Below are positions 53,772 through 63,397 of a DNA stretch of 64,000 nt, one piece after another. The notes under the pieces are model-generated. The model saw only the letters and a program-made list of their open reading frames with translations, was not told the origin of the DNA and did no database searches. How positions within the stretch are numbered: the stretch's first letter is position 1; each line of letters begins with the position of its first letter. Source of the DNA: an uncultured Caulobacterales bacterium (lineage in GTDB: Bacteria; Pseudomonadota; Alphaproteobacteria; Caulobacterales; Maricaulaceae); contig CALLIK010000007.1 in assembly GCA_938009235.1 (NCBI GenBank), positions 124,001 to 188,000 of the forward strand, written 5' to 3'. The position numbers and the translations under genes are program-made.

Positions 53772-54666
53772 CGTTCAGTGGTTCCGTTTGTTCGTCTTCA
53801 GGAGTAGCAGGCGCAATGTTATCCGACACCACGACCTCAGCTCCATCGCGCAATTGTACCAACAAATCCTGAATCGCATCGAATGTCATGAAGTTGACGA
53901 TCTTTGGTCGAAGCGTTTCAAAGTTTGGCTGTTTAGCCGCGCGGCGGTCTAGGATTTCGGCAATATGCCAGCCAAACTCGGACTTCACGGGTCCAATGAG
54001 ATCCCCTTTTGACGCAGCAAACACGGGCTCAGTAAATCGACCATTCAACATATCTTGCGTGAAATACCCCAAGTCACCGCCACCCTCTGCGCTACCTGTG
54101 TCAATGGAGATGTCTTTAGCTAAAGCCGCAAAGTCACCCCCCTCTTGAATTTTTTTGAGTAGCGTCCTCGCAAAGACCTCGTCTGCCACCAGAATATGCC
54201 GCGCTCTGACTTCATCACCACGCGCGACAAGTTTTGACTGTTCCTCATACATACGGCGGATTGAGGTCTCGTTGACAACCTCTGCAATGTAGCGTTCGAC
54301 CCGTATATTGCTGAGAATGCGTTCCCGCGCAGCGGCTAAACGAATTTTTGCGTCTCGCTCTGTGTTTAACCCTGTCGCTTCAGCATCAAGCGCCAAGAGC
54401 CGTTGATCGATCAACTCCTCCAAGACGTCGCGGTAGCGTGGGTCGGTTTTCGGTAAGCTCAGGCCTTCTTCTATTAGCCCCTGCTCTTGCGCAGCCAAAT
54501 CAACATCCGTCGCAAAAACCTGCGTTCCAGACACCGTAGCCACCACAGTATCGCCGCCTGCCCTTGCTACACTTTCTAAGGCAGGGCGCTCTGCTGTCTC
54601 ACTAGGCGCGCAAGATATTAACATAAAAGCAGTCAATAGGCTGTAAATTGGAGTTTTAATGGCCAT
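53764..54666 (-). CDS. Parvulin-type peptidyl-prolyl isomerase, lipoprotein
   Basis: A 300-residue PpiC/SurA-like protein. From ATG 54666 the signal MAIKTPIYSLLTAFMLISCAPS ends in a lipobox (L-I-S-C), placing the Cys at about residue 19. An N-terminal helical chaperone region (about 45-155) precedes one rotamase domain: VRARHILVADEVFA, GGDFAALAKDISIDTGSAEGGGDLGYF (landmarks ARHILV, GGDLGYF) and GWHIAEILDRR. It probably assists folding of outer-membrane or periplasmic proteins. The gene lies between secA (divergent) and argJ. Confidence 0.88.
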   Translation of the reverse strand: MAIKTPIYSLLTAFMLISCAPSETAERPALESVARAGGDTVVATVSGTQVFATDVDLAAQEQGLIEEGLSLPKTDPRYRDVLEELIDQRLLALDAEATGLNTERDAKIRLAAARERILSNIRVERYIAEVVNETSIRRMYEEQSKLVARGDEVRARHILVADEVFARTLLKKIQEGGDFAALAKDISIDTGSAEGGGDLGYFTQDMLNGRFTEPVFAASKGDLIGPVKSEFGWHIAEILDRRAAKQPNFETLRPKIVNFMTFDAIQDLLVQLRDGAEVVVSDNIAPATPEDEQTEPLNDE

Positions 54667-54716
54667 ATCCTTGTCTCTAGGCACCTTAGGCATGACAGCC
54701 ACAAACAGCGTCTATC

Positions 54717-54749
54717 GTTGACTTAGCGCGGTGCCATACCTAAGTCGAC
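54717..54749. promoter_or_regulatory. Putative secA promoter within an inverted repeat
   Basis: GTTGACTTAG (54717-54726) and CTAAGTCGAC (54740-54749) form a 10-bp inverted repeat with one G-T mismatch. The same bases give TTGACT (54718-54723), a 17-nt spacer and TAAGTC (54741-54746), a fair promoter pointing at secA. A repressor could bind over both promoter boxes. Inferred. Confidence 0.4.
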
Positions 54750-54806
54750 ACAAACCATAGTGAGGCTCACATAACACAGCCCACAACAGACTGATCAGGA
54801 CCTCCA

Positions 54807-57524
54807 ATGCTCGGCATCGCTAAGAAGATTTTCGGCACCGAAAACGACCGAAAATTGAAGAAATATCGCCCTCTGGTTGACAAAATCAATGGGTTAGAGC
54901 CTAAGTTTGAAGCCATGAGCGATGACGCGCTACGAGGCCAAACAGCCGTCTATCGCGATCGCATTAAAAATGGTGAGAGCCTAGACGATTTGCTACCTGA
55001 AGCTTTTGCGACAGTGCGTGAGGCGGCAAAACGTACATTAGGCCAACGTCATTACGACGTTCAGCTCATCGGCGGCATCACACTACATCGCGGCGAAATT
55101 GCTGAAATGCGCACAGGCGAAGGTAAAACGCTTGTGTCTACACTTGCAGCTTACTTGAACGCTCTCAGTGGCGAAGGCGTTCATCTCGTCACGGTTAACG
55201 ACTACCTTGCCACCCGTGACAGCGAATGGATGGGACAGGTCTATACGTTCTTGGGCATGACAGTCGGCTGCATCAACAATCACGACGCTTACGGCCCAGG
55301 TCGCAAGGACGCCTATGATTGCGATATCACATACGGCACTAACAACGAATACGGCTTCGACTATCTTCGCGATAATATGAAGTATTCTATCGAAGAAATG
55401 TCACAACGCGGACATGCCTACGCGATTATTGATGAGATTGATTCAATCTTGATTGATGAGGCGCGGACCCCGCTCATTATCTCTGGGCCAACAGACGACA
55501 AATCAGACCTTTATCGTACCATCGACGCACTCATTCCTGAGATTGCGGAGGAAGGCTATGAAGTTGACGAAAAAGCGCGAACAGCGACATTTAACGAAAA
55601 CGGTAATGAGCAGATTGAAAACATCCTCCGCGACAGAGGCTTGCTAGGCGGCGAAGGCCTCTATGATGTTGAAAACATCACAGTGGTTCATCACATCAAC
55701 CAAGCCCTGAAAGCGCATAAGCTCTACACGGTCGACAAAGATTATCTCGTCAAAGAAGGCGAAGTTGTACTGATTGACGAATTCACAGGCCGTATGATGG
55801 ATGGTCGTCGTCTCTCCGAAGGTTTGCACCAAGCAATTGAGGCTAAAGAAAACCTCGACATCAAACCAGAAAACCAGACGATGGCTTCGGTCACATTGCA
55901 GAATTATTTCCGCCTCTACAACAAACTCTCTGGCATGACAGGGACAGCCGAAACTGAAGCGTCAGAATTTGCTGATACTTACGGCCTTGAAGTTCTTATC
56001 ATTCCAACCAACCGTCCGATCCAACGAATTGATGACCAAGACGTTTTATATCGCACAGAAAAAGAAAAATTCAGTGCCATTGTAGATGATATCGAAATCG
56101 CCGCCAAAAAAGGCCAACCTATGTTGGTCGGTACAGTCTCTATCGAAAAGTCAGAAGCCCTTTCCCGTTACCTTACGGACCGCGGCGTTGAGCATCGTGT
56201 CTTGAACGCACGCTATCACGAAGAAGAAGCCTCCATCGTCGCGCAAGCTGGCGTCCCAGGCGCCGTGACCATCGCGACAAATATGGCGGGCCGCGGTACA
56301 GATATCCAACTCGGCGGAAACCTAGACATGCGGCTTGAGCAAGAGCTCTCAGCAGATCTGTCGGATTTCGACCGTGAACAAAAAACAGAGGCCATCAAAG
56401 CCGAGATTGCTGATCTCAGAGTGAAATCTCTCGCAGCTGGCGGTCTCTACGTCTTAGGCACAGAGCGTCATGAATCTCGCCGCATTGATAACCAGCTTCG
56501 CGGCCGTACAGGTCGTCAGGGTGATCCAGGTCGTTCAAAATTTTACCTGTCGATGGAAGATGATCTACTCCGCATTTTTGGTGGTGAAAAACTGAAATCT
56601 ATGATGACAAAGTTTGGCTGGGAAGAAGGCGAACAGATCGAAAACCGTTTCATGACGAAGTCCATTGAGACATCGCAAAAACGCGTCGAGACTCGAAACT
56701 TTGACCAACGTAAAAACTTGCTGAAATATGACGACGTCATGAATGATCAGCGTAAGACAATTTTTGAACAACGTATGGAATTCATGACAGATGAAGATGT
56801 TTCAGACGTTATTGAAGATTTCCGTCACCAATTGATTGAAGACCTGATTGAGAAACATGTCCCTAAGAAGGCCTATGCTGAGCAATGGGATATCGCCGGC
56901 CTAGATACATCTGTAAAAGACGCCATCCTGATGGAGCTACCACTCAAAGAGTGGGCCGCTGAAGAAGGCATTGCAGATGAAGAACTTAAAAAGCGTATCA
57001 GCGAAGCGTCGGACCAAGCGAGAGAGCAACTCACCACAGACCTAGATCCAAAGGATATGGCGCGCGTTGAGAAACAAATTCTCTTACAAGTCATCGACAA
57101 AAACTGGCGCGATCACCTTCAACAGTTGGACGCCCTGAAATCCGTCATCGGGATGCGAGTTTATGGCCAACGTGATCCGCTGAATGAATATAAGTCGGAA
57201 GCCTTCACCTTATTCGGTGGCTTGCTCACAAGCCTGCGTGAAGACGTCACAAAAGCGATGATGCGCACCTTGTTGAATGTCCAAATGCGCCGCCAAGAAC
57301 AGGCTGTACCTGAAAACCAAGCGCAACTCGACCAAGCTCGTGCAGGACTAGCTAACATGCAGGCACAAACTGCCACGCCGCGTTCTCCGATGGAAATGGT
57401 AACGCAAGGCGGAGCCGCCGCAACGGCTTTACCAGACGGCGCTTTAGACGGCGTTTCCCGTAATAGCCCTTGCCCGTGTGGTTCAGGCCGCAAGGTCAAG
57501 CAATGTCATGGCAAAATCGCTTAA
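54807..57524 (+). CDS. secA: Preprotein translocase ATPase SecA
   Basis: Motor ATPase of the Sec pathway (905 aa). The sequence shows Walker [11 protein letters not shown] (about residues 100-109), the DEAD-type Walker [23 protein letters not shown] (landmark [12 protein letters not shown]), the NBD2 motifs [12 protein letters not shown] and [12 protein letters not shown], and the helical scaffold with EQRMEFM. The C-terminal zinc-binding SEC-C motif is [15 protein letters not shown] at the end. It is complete with a normal length. A perfect 9-bp hairpin without a T tract lies 19 nt downstream of the stop. Confidence 0.97.
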   Translation: MLGIAKKIFGTENDRKLKKYRPLVDKINGLEPKFEAMSDDALRGQTAVYRDRIKNGESLDDLLPEAFATVREAAKRTLGQRHYDVQLIGGITLHRGEIAEMRTGEGKTLVSTLAAYLNALSGEGVHLVTVNDYLATRDSEWMGQVYTFLGMTVGCINNHDAYGPGRKDAYDCDITYGTNNEYGFDYLRDNMKYSIEEMSQRGHAYAIIDEIDSILIDEARTPLIISGPTDDKSDLYRTIDALIPEIAEEGYEVDEKARTATFNENGNEQIENILRDRGLLGGEGLYDVENITVVHHINQALKAHKLYTVDKDYLVKEGEVVLIDEFTGRMMDGRRLSEGLHQAIEAKENLDIKPENQTMASVTLQNYFRLYNKLSGMTGTAETEASEFADTYGLEVLIIPTNRPIQRIDDQDVLYRTEKEKFSAIVDDIEIAAKKGQPMLVGTVSIEKSEALSRYLTDRGVEHRVLNARYHEEEASIVAQAGVPGAVTIATNMAGRGTDIQLGGNLDMRLEQELSADLSDFDREQKTEAIKAEIADLRVKSLAAGGLYVLGTERHESRRIDNQLRGRTGRQGDPGRSKFYLSMEDDLLRIFGGEKLKSMMTKFGWEEGEQIENRFMTKSIETSQKRVETRNFDQRKNLLKYDDVMNDQRKTIFEQRMEFMTDEDVSDVIEDFRHQLIEDLIEKHVPKKAYAEQWDIAGLDTSVKDAILMELPLKEWAAEEGIADEELKKRISEASDQAREQLTTDLDPKDMARVEKQILLQVIDKNWRDHLQQLDALKSVIGMRVYGQRDPLNEYKSEAFTLFGGLLTSLREDVTKAMMRTLLNVQMRRQEQAVPENQAQLDQARAGLANMQAQTATPRSPMEMVTQGGAAATALPDGALDGVSRNSPCPCGSGRKVKQCHGKIA

Positions 57525-57542
57525 GTTAAAATACATCGAAAC

Positions 57543-57564
57543 TGAGTGGCAAAAATGCCACTCA
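57543..57564. other. Hairpin downstream of secA
   Basis: TGAGTGGCA (57543-57551), loop AAAA, TGCCACTCA (57556-57564): a perfect 9-bp stem. No T tract follows, so it may be an mRNA 3'-end stabilising or processing structure. Confidence 0.6.
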
Positions 57565-57778
57565 CGTCCAAAAATCTAAAATTCCGGCAGATTAAAACTC
57601 ACTGCCCCATGACGCATCATTTGAGTGCAATCGCCGCACCAATATGTGGCACACTGGCGCAATAGCTTCACTTCCGGCCACGCCCCTTTGCAATCGCGCC
57701 CCGATCAAGTGCAAACAAGCTTCATCAAATATTGTTACGTTCGCCATTGCAGGCGGAGAATATTCAAAGGGAATAACC

Positions 57779-58516
57779 ATGAAGCACTTTACACTCGCCG
57801 CAGCCCTACTTTGCGCCACGGCGATAGCGCCAACAGCATTCGCGCAAGATTCAGATTTATCCGTTTCAACGGGTGTTGATTACGTAAGCCAATATGTTTT
57901 CCGTGGCGTCTCTTTAGCTGACGATGCTATTCAACCTTATGCAGAAGCGAGCATCGGCAACTTCACTGTTGGCGGTTGGGCCTCCACAGCGATTGGTGAA
58001 AACTCTGTTTTTGCTGGTGACGAGTTTGACCTCTATGCAGGATATTCTGTACCTTTAGATAGCTCCATCTCATTGGATCTAGGCGCAACTTATTATCACT
58101 ACCCACAAGGTGGCGATTTCTTAGAAACAAAAGACGGTGGTGCTGGCACCTATGAAGTGTCTGCATCTGTTGGCCTTGGTGATGCCCCTCTCGCGCCGTC
58201 CATCTCCGCGTATTACGACCTTACACTTGAAGCTTTCACTGTAGAAGGTGGCGTCAGTCATTCCGTTGAAGTAGGTGAGAAGCAAAGCTTTGACCTTGGC
58301 CTCACGGTCGGCCTCGTCGATGGTGACGGTTTCTCATACGAATGGGCCTCAGCTAACGCTTCGCTTAGCCACGCACTTTCTGACGACGTAGGTGTCTATG
58401 TTGGTGCAAATTATGCGCTAAACTCAGAAGACGCATTGAACTTTGATAGCGCGCTTAACGGCGACCCAAAAGGTAGTCTGCTTTGGGTTGGAACAGGCAT
58501 CTCAGCTGGCTTCTAG
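57779..58516 (+). CDS. TorF family putative porin
   Basis: A 245-residue outer-membrane beta-barrel protein of the TIGR02001/TorF group. The signal peptide is MKHFTLAAALLCATAIAPTAFAQ (cleavage after AFA). The mature start SVSTGVDYVSQYVFRGVSLAD (landmark DYVSQYVFRG) is diagnostic, and beta-strand-like alternation runs to the end. The last strand ends GISAGF, with the C-terminal aromatic expected for BAM substrates. ATG 57779 with AGGG/GGAATA upstream is chosen over the longer frame from 57644. Substrate unknown. Confidence 0.9.
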   Translation: MKHFTLAAALLCATAIAPTAFAQDSDLSVSTGVDYVSQYVFRGVSLADDAIQPYAEASIGNFTVGGWASTAIGENSVFAGDEFDLYAGYSVPLDSSISLDLGATYYHYPQGGDFLETKDGGAGTYEVSASVGLGDAPLAPSISAYYDLTLEAFTVEGGVSHSVEVGEKQSFDLGLTVGLVDGDGFSYEWASANASLSHALSDDVGVYVGANYALNSEDALNFDSALNGDPKGSLLWVGTGISAGF

Positions 58517-58546
58517 GTCCAACAACCTCAATTAAGAGATTACTAA

Positions 58547-58574
58547 ACCCAGTCACCATGTGGCTGGGTTTTTT
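58547..58574 (+). terminator. Rho-independent terminator of the porin gene
   Basis: ACCCAG (58547-58552) pairs with CTGGGT (58564-58569), extended by CA/TG pairs inside, followed by T6. It abuts the 3' end of convergent accA. Confidence 0.85.
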
Positions 58575-59511
58575 ATTTAGCCAGCAGCGAGCGGCCGATA
58601 TTTAAGAACTTCTCGCGGCGGGCTTTGATTAAAGCCTCTGGCGTCATACCGTCCAAAGCTTCCAGATTATTGAGTATCGCAGCGCCAACTGTTTTCATTG
58701 CCACATCTGGCGTGCGGTGCGCACCGCCGACGGGTTCTTTAATAATCTGATCAATCACGCCGAGACGTTTCAAATCTTGCGCCGTTATCTTCATAGCCTT
58801 AGCTGCATCTTTTGCACGATCTCGTGTACGCCACAAAATTGACGCGCACCCTTCTGGTGAAATCACAGAGTAAATCGAATGCTCTAACATCATGACCTTA
58901 TCCGCAGTCGCAATCGCAACCGCGCCGCCAGATCCGCCCTCGCCCGTGATAACAGAGATGAAAGGAACCTTGAGAGATAAGCCGCGATCAATTGAACGTG
59001 CAATCGCTTCGGCTTGGCCGCGTTCTTCCGCGCCGCGCCCTGGGAATGCGCCCGCCGTATCAACAAAGCTAATGACTGGAAGACTGAAACGTTCAGCCAA
59101 ATCCATCAAACGAACCGCTTTGCGGTAGCCTTCTGGGTTGGCCATGCCGAAATTATGCTTCAGTCGCGTTTCTGTATCTACGCCTTTTTCATGGCCCATA
59201 ACGACAACAGAGCGCCCGCGTAATTTGGCGAGCCCGCCCAAGAGCGCATGATCATCACCAAATTTTCGATCTCCCGCCAAGGGCGTATATTCAGAGACAA
59301 GCGATTTGATATAGCAAGAATAATGCGGACGTGCAGGATGGCGCGCAACATGAGTCTTTTCCCATGGGCCAATCTTCGCATAAAGCGATTCCAGCTCCGC
59401 CGCAGCTTTGGCTTGTAGATCAGCAACGTCTTTGCCTTCGGCAGTGGCGGCTTCAATCTGGCTGTCCAATTCTGCAATTGGGCGTTCAAAATCAAGATAA
59501 GTGCGGGCCAT
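58573..59511 (-). CDS. accA: Acetyl-CoA carboxylase carboxyltransferase subunit alpha
   Basis: Alpha subunit of the carboxyltransferase in the first step of fatty acid synthesis; works with AccD, AccB and AccC. The 312-residue protein begins YLDFERPIAELDSQIE and carries GGLAKLRGRSVVVMGHEKG, RLMDLAERFSLPVISFVDTAGAFPG (landmark FVDTAGAFPG) and ITGEGGSGGA..A, all standard AccA blocks. No other acc genes are adjacent, which is usual. Tail to tail with the porin gene. Confidence 0.96.
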   Translation of the reverse strand: MARTYLDFERPIAELDSQIEAATAEGKDVADLQAKAAAELESLYAKIGPWEKTHVARHPARPHYSCYIKSLVSEYTPLAGDRKFGDDHALLGGLAKLRGRSVVVMGHEKGVDTETRLKHNFGMANPEGYRKAVRLMDLAERFSLPVISFVDTAGAFPGRGAEERGQAEAIARSIDRGLSLKVPFISVITGEGGSGGAVAIATADKVMMLEHSIYSVISPEGCASILWRTRDRAKDAAKAMKITAQDLKRLGVIDQIIKEPVGGAHRTPDVAMKTVGAAILNNLEALDGMTPEALIKARREKFLNIGRSLLAK

Positions 59512-59586
59512 AAATTTACCTGTAACGGTCCGTGAATAAGGTGTCGCACCATAGCGATGCGGCGGCGTGGGTAAAGAGCGGAGCGC

Positions 59587-59859
59587 TTAAACCGAATATG
59601 TCTTTGCGCTGATTTCATGCCCGTAGCGTTGAACGAATTTCCGCTTGATACGACGCTCCCAACTCGCACGAGGGCCAGGCAGTTCTGCTTCTGCGTCGAG
59701 AACGGCATCAGTAAACACCTTCGACGTCAGGAGTTTTGACCCATCCAGAATATCGGCGGCCCGAACGCCCGCGCAAAAATCCCATTCGCTACATAAATCA
59801 TCAAGTAATATATTGATGTCATCCGCCAAGACGGGATGCATGCGTCTCTCAAAGCTCAT
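59587..59859 (-). CDS. Hypothetical protein, 90 aa
   Basis: A small soluble protein (SFERRMHPVLADDINILLDD...SWERRIKRKFVQRYGHEIS) that I cannot place in a family. It has no signal peptide and mixed charge, with two Cys (about residues 23 and 29). It lies between xerD and accA on their strand (24 bp after xerD, 75 bp before accA), so it may be cotranscribed with either. Codon use looks like that of its neighbours, so I believe it is real. Confidence 0.55.
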   Translation of the reverse strand: MSFERRMHPVLADDINILLDDLCSEWDFCAGVRAADILDGSKLLTSKVFTDAVLDAEAELPGPRASWERRIKRKFVQRYGHEISAKTYSV

Positions 59860-59883
59860 TTGGCAATTTCCATGTCTAAAGTC

Positions 59884-60834
59884 CTACGCAGTCTTTTTGT
59901 TCAACGCAGACAGAGGATGATGATCTTCCACCAACTGCTGCATTTGCGCATCTAATACATGCGTATAAATCTGTGTCGTTGCAATGTCAGCATGCCCTAG
60001 CAGCGTCTGTACAGCACGTAAATCGGCCCCACGTTCTAAAAGATGCGTTGCAAATGCATGGCGTAATGTATGCGGCGACAAACGCGTTGGATCGAGCCCT
60101 GCGTCTCGCGCTAAACCCTTGAGGAGCTGCGCAAAGCGTTCCCGCGTCATGTGGCCTGATTTACCCGAACTCGGAAATAGAAACCCATCCGCGCGGTCTT
60201 TGGCTTCCGCTCTGGCTGGGAGGGTTTGCGCGCGCACTGGCAACCAATCCCGAATAGCGCGAACAGACGCCCCCGTTAGAGGCACAAGTCGTTCACGGTT
60301 GCCCTTGCCGCGTATCATTAAACACGGCGAGGCATCAGCGTGAATCACGCGAGAGGTCGCCACGAGTTTCAGAGACACCAGCTCACTGACGCGTAATCCT
60401 CCCGCATAAAGGATTTCGAGTTGGGTTCGCAGGCGTATGCCTTTAACGGATGTGTTCGCCTCAACCGCAGTAAAAAGCGCATCAATATCATCATGAGACA
60501 GAATTTTAGGCAGACCCCGACCTTGTTTCGGACCGCGTAAACTATGCGCAGGGTTATCTTCGCGAAGGCCGTCCATCTGTAGAAACAAGCAGAACTGTTT
60601 GAGTGAGGAGAGCTTACGCGCGGCTGTAGAGGGCGCGAGTCCATTCGTCGCCCACCGCGCTAATATCGCTTCGAGCGCGCCCGTCCTACAAGTCAGAATA
60701 GACGTCCCTGCTTTGGAGAGGCTTTCTTCCCAGCCTTCCAAATCACGGCCATATGCGGACAGCGTGTTTTCTGACGCGCCGCGTTCGGCGGCCATCATTT
60801 CTAAAAAGGCATCAATATAGCGTGCCGTCGTCAC
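59884..60834 (-). CDS. xerD: Tyrosine recombinase XerD
   Basis: A 316-residue recombinase that with XerC resolves chromosome dimers at dif. The N-terminal SAM-like core-binding domain (about 1-90) precedes the catalytic domain. Active-site residues are Arg in YAGGLRVSELV (about residue 147), His and Arg in LSPHTLRHAFATHLLERGADL (landmark HTLRHAFATHLL), His in LLGHADIATTQ and the nucleophile Tyr in IYTHV. GTG start at 60834 overlaps the stop of the upstream unknown gene (GTGA). It could be another Xer-type recombinase, but the pattern favours XerD. Confidence 0.92.
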   Translation of the reverse strand: MTTARYIDAFLEMMAAERGASENTLSAYGRDLEGWEESLSKAGTSILTCRTGALEAILARWATNGLAPSTAARKLSSLKQFCLFLQMDGLREDNPAHSLRGPKQGRGLPKILSHDDIDALFTAVEANTSVKGIRLRTQLEILYAGGLRVSELVSLKLVATSRVIHADASPCLMIRGKGNRERLVPLTGASVRAIRDWLPVRAQTLPARAEAKDRADGFLFPSSGKSGHMTRERFAQLLKGLARDAGLDPTRLSPHTLRHAFATHLLERGADLRAVQTLLGHADIATTQIYTHVLDAQMQQLVEDHHPLSALNKKTA

Positions 60835-62432
60835 GGTGTTGTCGTTAAAGCTTCAAAGAAAACATCGGCTGCAATTTGGCCCGCGAATTTAGGCAAACCC
60901 GCTTGAGTCAATGCAGAGACAATTTTGGCTTTATCGGACGTATTCAAACCCGGACGCGCCAGAAGACTTGCAGCACGTAAGCTTGTCTCGGCGCGGGAGT
61001 TTGCCCGAACCGCCGCGTCCAACATCAAGAGTTTACCTTGCGGCAACGTCAATTGCGGGATGAAAGCCTCCGAAAGAGCATCAGCCGCTGCGTCAGACAA
61101 CGTTGCACCTAATGCCAATGCAATTTGAGCATCCTTCACAGCTTGCGAGCGTTGCATTGGGGTCGACAGACGTCCTTCAATATCACGGCCCAAACTTTGA
61201 CCCGAAAACCCGCCACCTAATGCGTCGGCAATCAGCGCGATTCTAGCTTGCTCTGAGCCTTGCGGCAGGGCCGTATATAATTGTTGTAAGCTTCCAATAT
61301 CACGAGACATAACTGCGGCGCGCGTATAGCGCGGCAAGTTCGCGCTCATACGCTCAGTGGCAGACAAGGCTTGAATGAGAGGTGCTAATTTATTTAAAAC
61401 CACGTTTTCTGACACGCCGGCCCGAACCGCTCTCGTGATAAAAGTGTCCAATGCCGCCGCATCGCCACTGCGGCCTAGAACGAATAACCGCCCTGTTGCG
61501 CGGGCACTAGGGTTCGTCATCGCAGCCTTAAGGTCGAGATCAGGCAAGGCCGCATCAAAACTTATAGTGCCCAAGACATTTTCAATTTGAGGCAAATCCG
61601 TTCCAGAAAAGCTTTTAAACAAAGCCGCTAAATCACTTGCGCGTCCCCCAACTGAGGCCTCTGATGTTTCTGTAGTTACCTCTGCGCGTGTCGCCATGAA
61701 TGTAACCAGCGCATCAGCTTGGTCCTGCTGCGGCGCAGGTCCACTTCCCGCCAGCAAAGCATCCAGCTGTGCGTGATAGGCAGGATTATCATAGCCAGAC
61801 GAGCGCAGCATATCGCGCGTCACATCGGCGGCGCTCATTTCACCGCGCAAAGCATGACAGGCCACGCGGAGCCGCGCCCATTCAGGTTTGGAACGATCTG
61901 TCGTGATCGTATCAGAAATTTCACAGCCGCGTTGCCAATCGCCTTTGGATAGGGCCAAATCGACTTGCGCTAATGGCGCACGTGCAAGCTCAGGGTTGCG
62001 GGCCAGAAAGCCGTCTAATGTTGCCGCATCACCAGAGCCGCCAGACTCAATTGCTAACACAGCTTGTAATCGTGCTGCCTCATAGGCTTGAGCGCCTTCA
62101 GCACCATTAGCCTGCGGTGGTACGCCGCCCGACAGCAAGACCGTCCGCACAATGTTGCGAATAATTGGATCTGTGTTCTTCAACGGGGCCGTCGACAATA
62201 ATTGCGCTGCGCGTGACGCGCTTGTGCCTTGCCAAAGACCTGCATCCAAGGCGCCGTTTTTAAGCATCCCTGCGTCAAAGTCTTGCGCTGCGCCTAATGT
62301 CTCAGTTTCAATTTGAGCGGGACCAGACAGGCCATAATCTTGAACTTGCGCCATAACGGGAGCCGCCACCGCAAGCGAAAGGCACATTGCGACTAAACCA
62401 ACACGGGCCAATAGAGTTGACTGTGCGTTCAT
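60831..62432 (-). CDS. Hypothetical exported helical-repeat protein
   Basis: A 533-residue protein with a signal peptide (hydrophobic about residues 9-28, cleavage after VMAQ or nearby). The mature part is Ala/Leu/Ser-rich and appears entirely helical, perhaps TPR/SEL1-like repeats (segments such as LAQVDLALSKGDWQRGCEIS). I do not recognise a family. It is translationally coupled to xerD (4-nt overlap) and to the small membrane protein upstream (4-nt overlap), so the three are one operon. Relatives next to xerD/aroK occur in other alphaproteobacteria, from memory rather than search. Confidence 0.75.
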   Translation of the reverse strand: MNAQSTLLARVGLVAMCLSLAVAAPVMAQVQDYGLSGPAQIETETLGAAQDFDAGMLKNGALDAGLWQGTSASRAAQLLSTAPLKNTDPIIRNIVRTVLLSGGVPPQANGAEGAQAYEAARLQAVLAIESGGSGDAATLDGFLARNPELARAPLAQVDLALSKGDWQRGCEISDTITTDRSKPEWARLRVACHALRGEMSAADVTRDMLRSSGYDNPAYHAQLDALLAGSGPAPQQDQADALVTFMATRAEVTTETSEASVGGRASDLAALFKSFSGTDLPQIENVLGTISFDAALPDLDLKAAMTNPSARATGRLFVLGRSGDAAALDTFITRAVRAGVSENVVLNKLAPLIQALSATERMSANLPRYTRAAVMSRDIGSLQQLYTALPQGSEQARIALIADALGGGFSGQSLGRDIEGRLSTPMQRSQAVKDAQIALALGATLSDAAADALSEAFIPQLTLPQGKLLMLDAAVRANSRAETSLRAASLLARPGLNTSDKAKIVSALTQAGLPKFAGQIAADVFFEALTTTP

Positions 62433-62563
62433 AGCTGAGCGCTCACATCAATAGTACGAACATCAGTTGGGGCTTTGGAATCAGATGCGCCTGATAAAGC
62501 CCACATAAAAAGCCCGATAAGGACAACCACTGTAACGGCGGCATAAAATCCGGTCTTTTTCAT
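62429..62563 (-). CDS. Small single-pass membrane protein, 44 aa
   Basis: From ATG 62563 the product MKKTGFYAAVTVVVLIGLF... has one membrane helix (about residues 5-25) and a short polar tail ending TIDVSAQL. The longer frame from 62617 adds 18 basic residues with little support. It overlaps the start of the exported helical protein by 4 nt, so it is probably a partner or anchor of that protein. No family recognised. Confidence 0.6.
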   Translation of the reverse strand: MKKTGFYAAVTVVVLIGLFMWALSGASDSKAPTDVRTIDVSAQL

Positions 62564-62809
62564 ATCTATTCTCTTCGCTTTACGTCCAAAGACGGCGTGT
62601 TTTACCCGTTGGCCCACTATGAAGGCACGTCATTTACACTCAGTTAACCACAACAAACTCAATCGTGACTCGTTATTGGTTGAGATATCAGTCGATTGTG
62701 ACCATATTGCGGTCTAAGAAACGCAATCGCCAAGCTTAAACTTCAGTGTGACAACACCCACATCAAAGCTCCGCAGCGACATGCACACACAGAATATGAA
62801 AGCGCGCTC

Positions 62810-63397
62810 ATGCCGCTGCAAATAGAAAAGCCCATTGCCCTCGTTGGTTTGATGGGCGTAGGTAAAACAACCGTCGGACGGCGGTTGGCGAAACGACTCG
62901 ATCGTGGATTCGATGACAGTGATGATGCCATTGAGCTAGCGTCTGGTCGCTCAGTCGCAGGGTATTTCGAAGACCACGGAGAAGAGGCGTTTCGCGAGGG
63001 TGAGTTTCGCGTGGTTAAACGCCTGCTAGAGGTTGACCCTCCCCTGATCATCGCGACAGGCGGCGGTGCCTTTATTCATCCCGCCACACGTGAAATCCTG
63101 TTGAAGCAAGCCATTGTTGTTTGGTTAAAAGGTGATCTGGAAACATTAGTTGAACGCGTATCAAGAAATGATAATCGCCCACTTCTTCGCGGTGTCGACA
63201 AACGCGTGAAGATGCGAGAGTTAATGGAAGCACGTCATCCGATCTATGCGCAGGCACACATCAAAATGAAAATTGCACGCGGGCCGCATTTACGGACCGT
63301 AAATCGGGTTTTACGTGCCCTCAAAGCCTATGACCCTAAGCTTGCAAATGTTGCATCTGATATGAAATCCAACAGAACATCCAATCTAAAAACATGA
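62810..63397 (+). CDS. aroK: Shikimate kinase
   Basis: Phosphorylates shikimate in the chorismate pathway. A 195-residue P-loop kinase: IALVGLMGVGKTTVGRRLAKRL (landmark GLMGVGKTTVGRRLA, about residues 13-27), the shikimate-binding DSDDAIE and FREGEFRV segments, and the conserved GGGAF (about 84-88). It precedes aroB with an ATGA overlap, the standard aroK-aroB operon. Confidence 0.95.
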   Translation: MPLQIEKPIALVGLMGVGKTTVGRRLAKRLDRGFDDSDDAIELASGRSVAGYFEDHGEEAFREGEFRVVKRLLEVDPPLIIATGGGAFIHPATREILLKQAIVVWLKGDLETLVERVSRNDNRPLLRGVDKRVKMRELMEARHPIYAQAHIKMKIARGPHLRTVNRVLRALKAYDPKLANVASDMKSNRTSNLKT

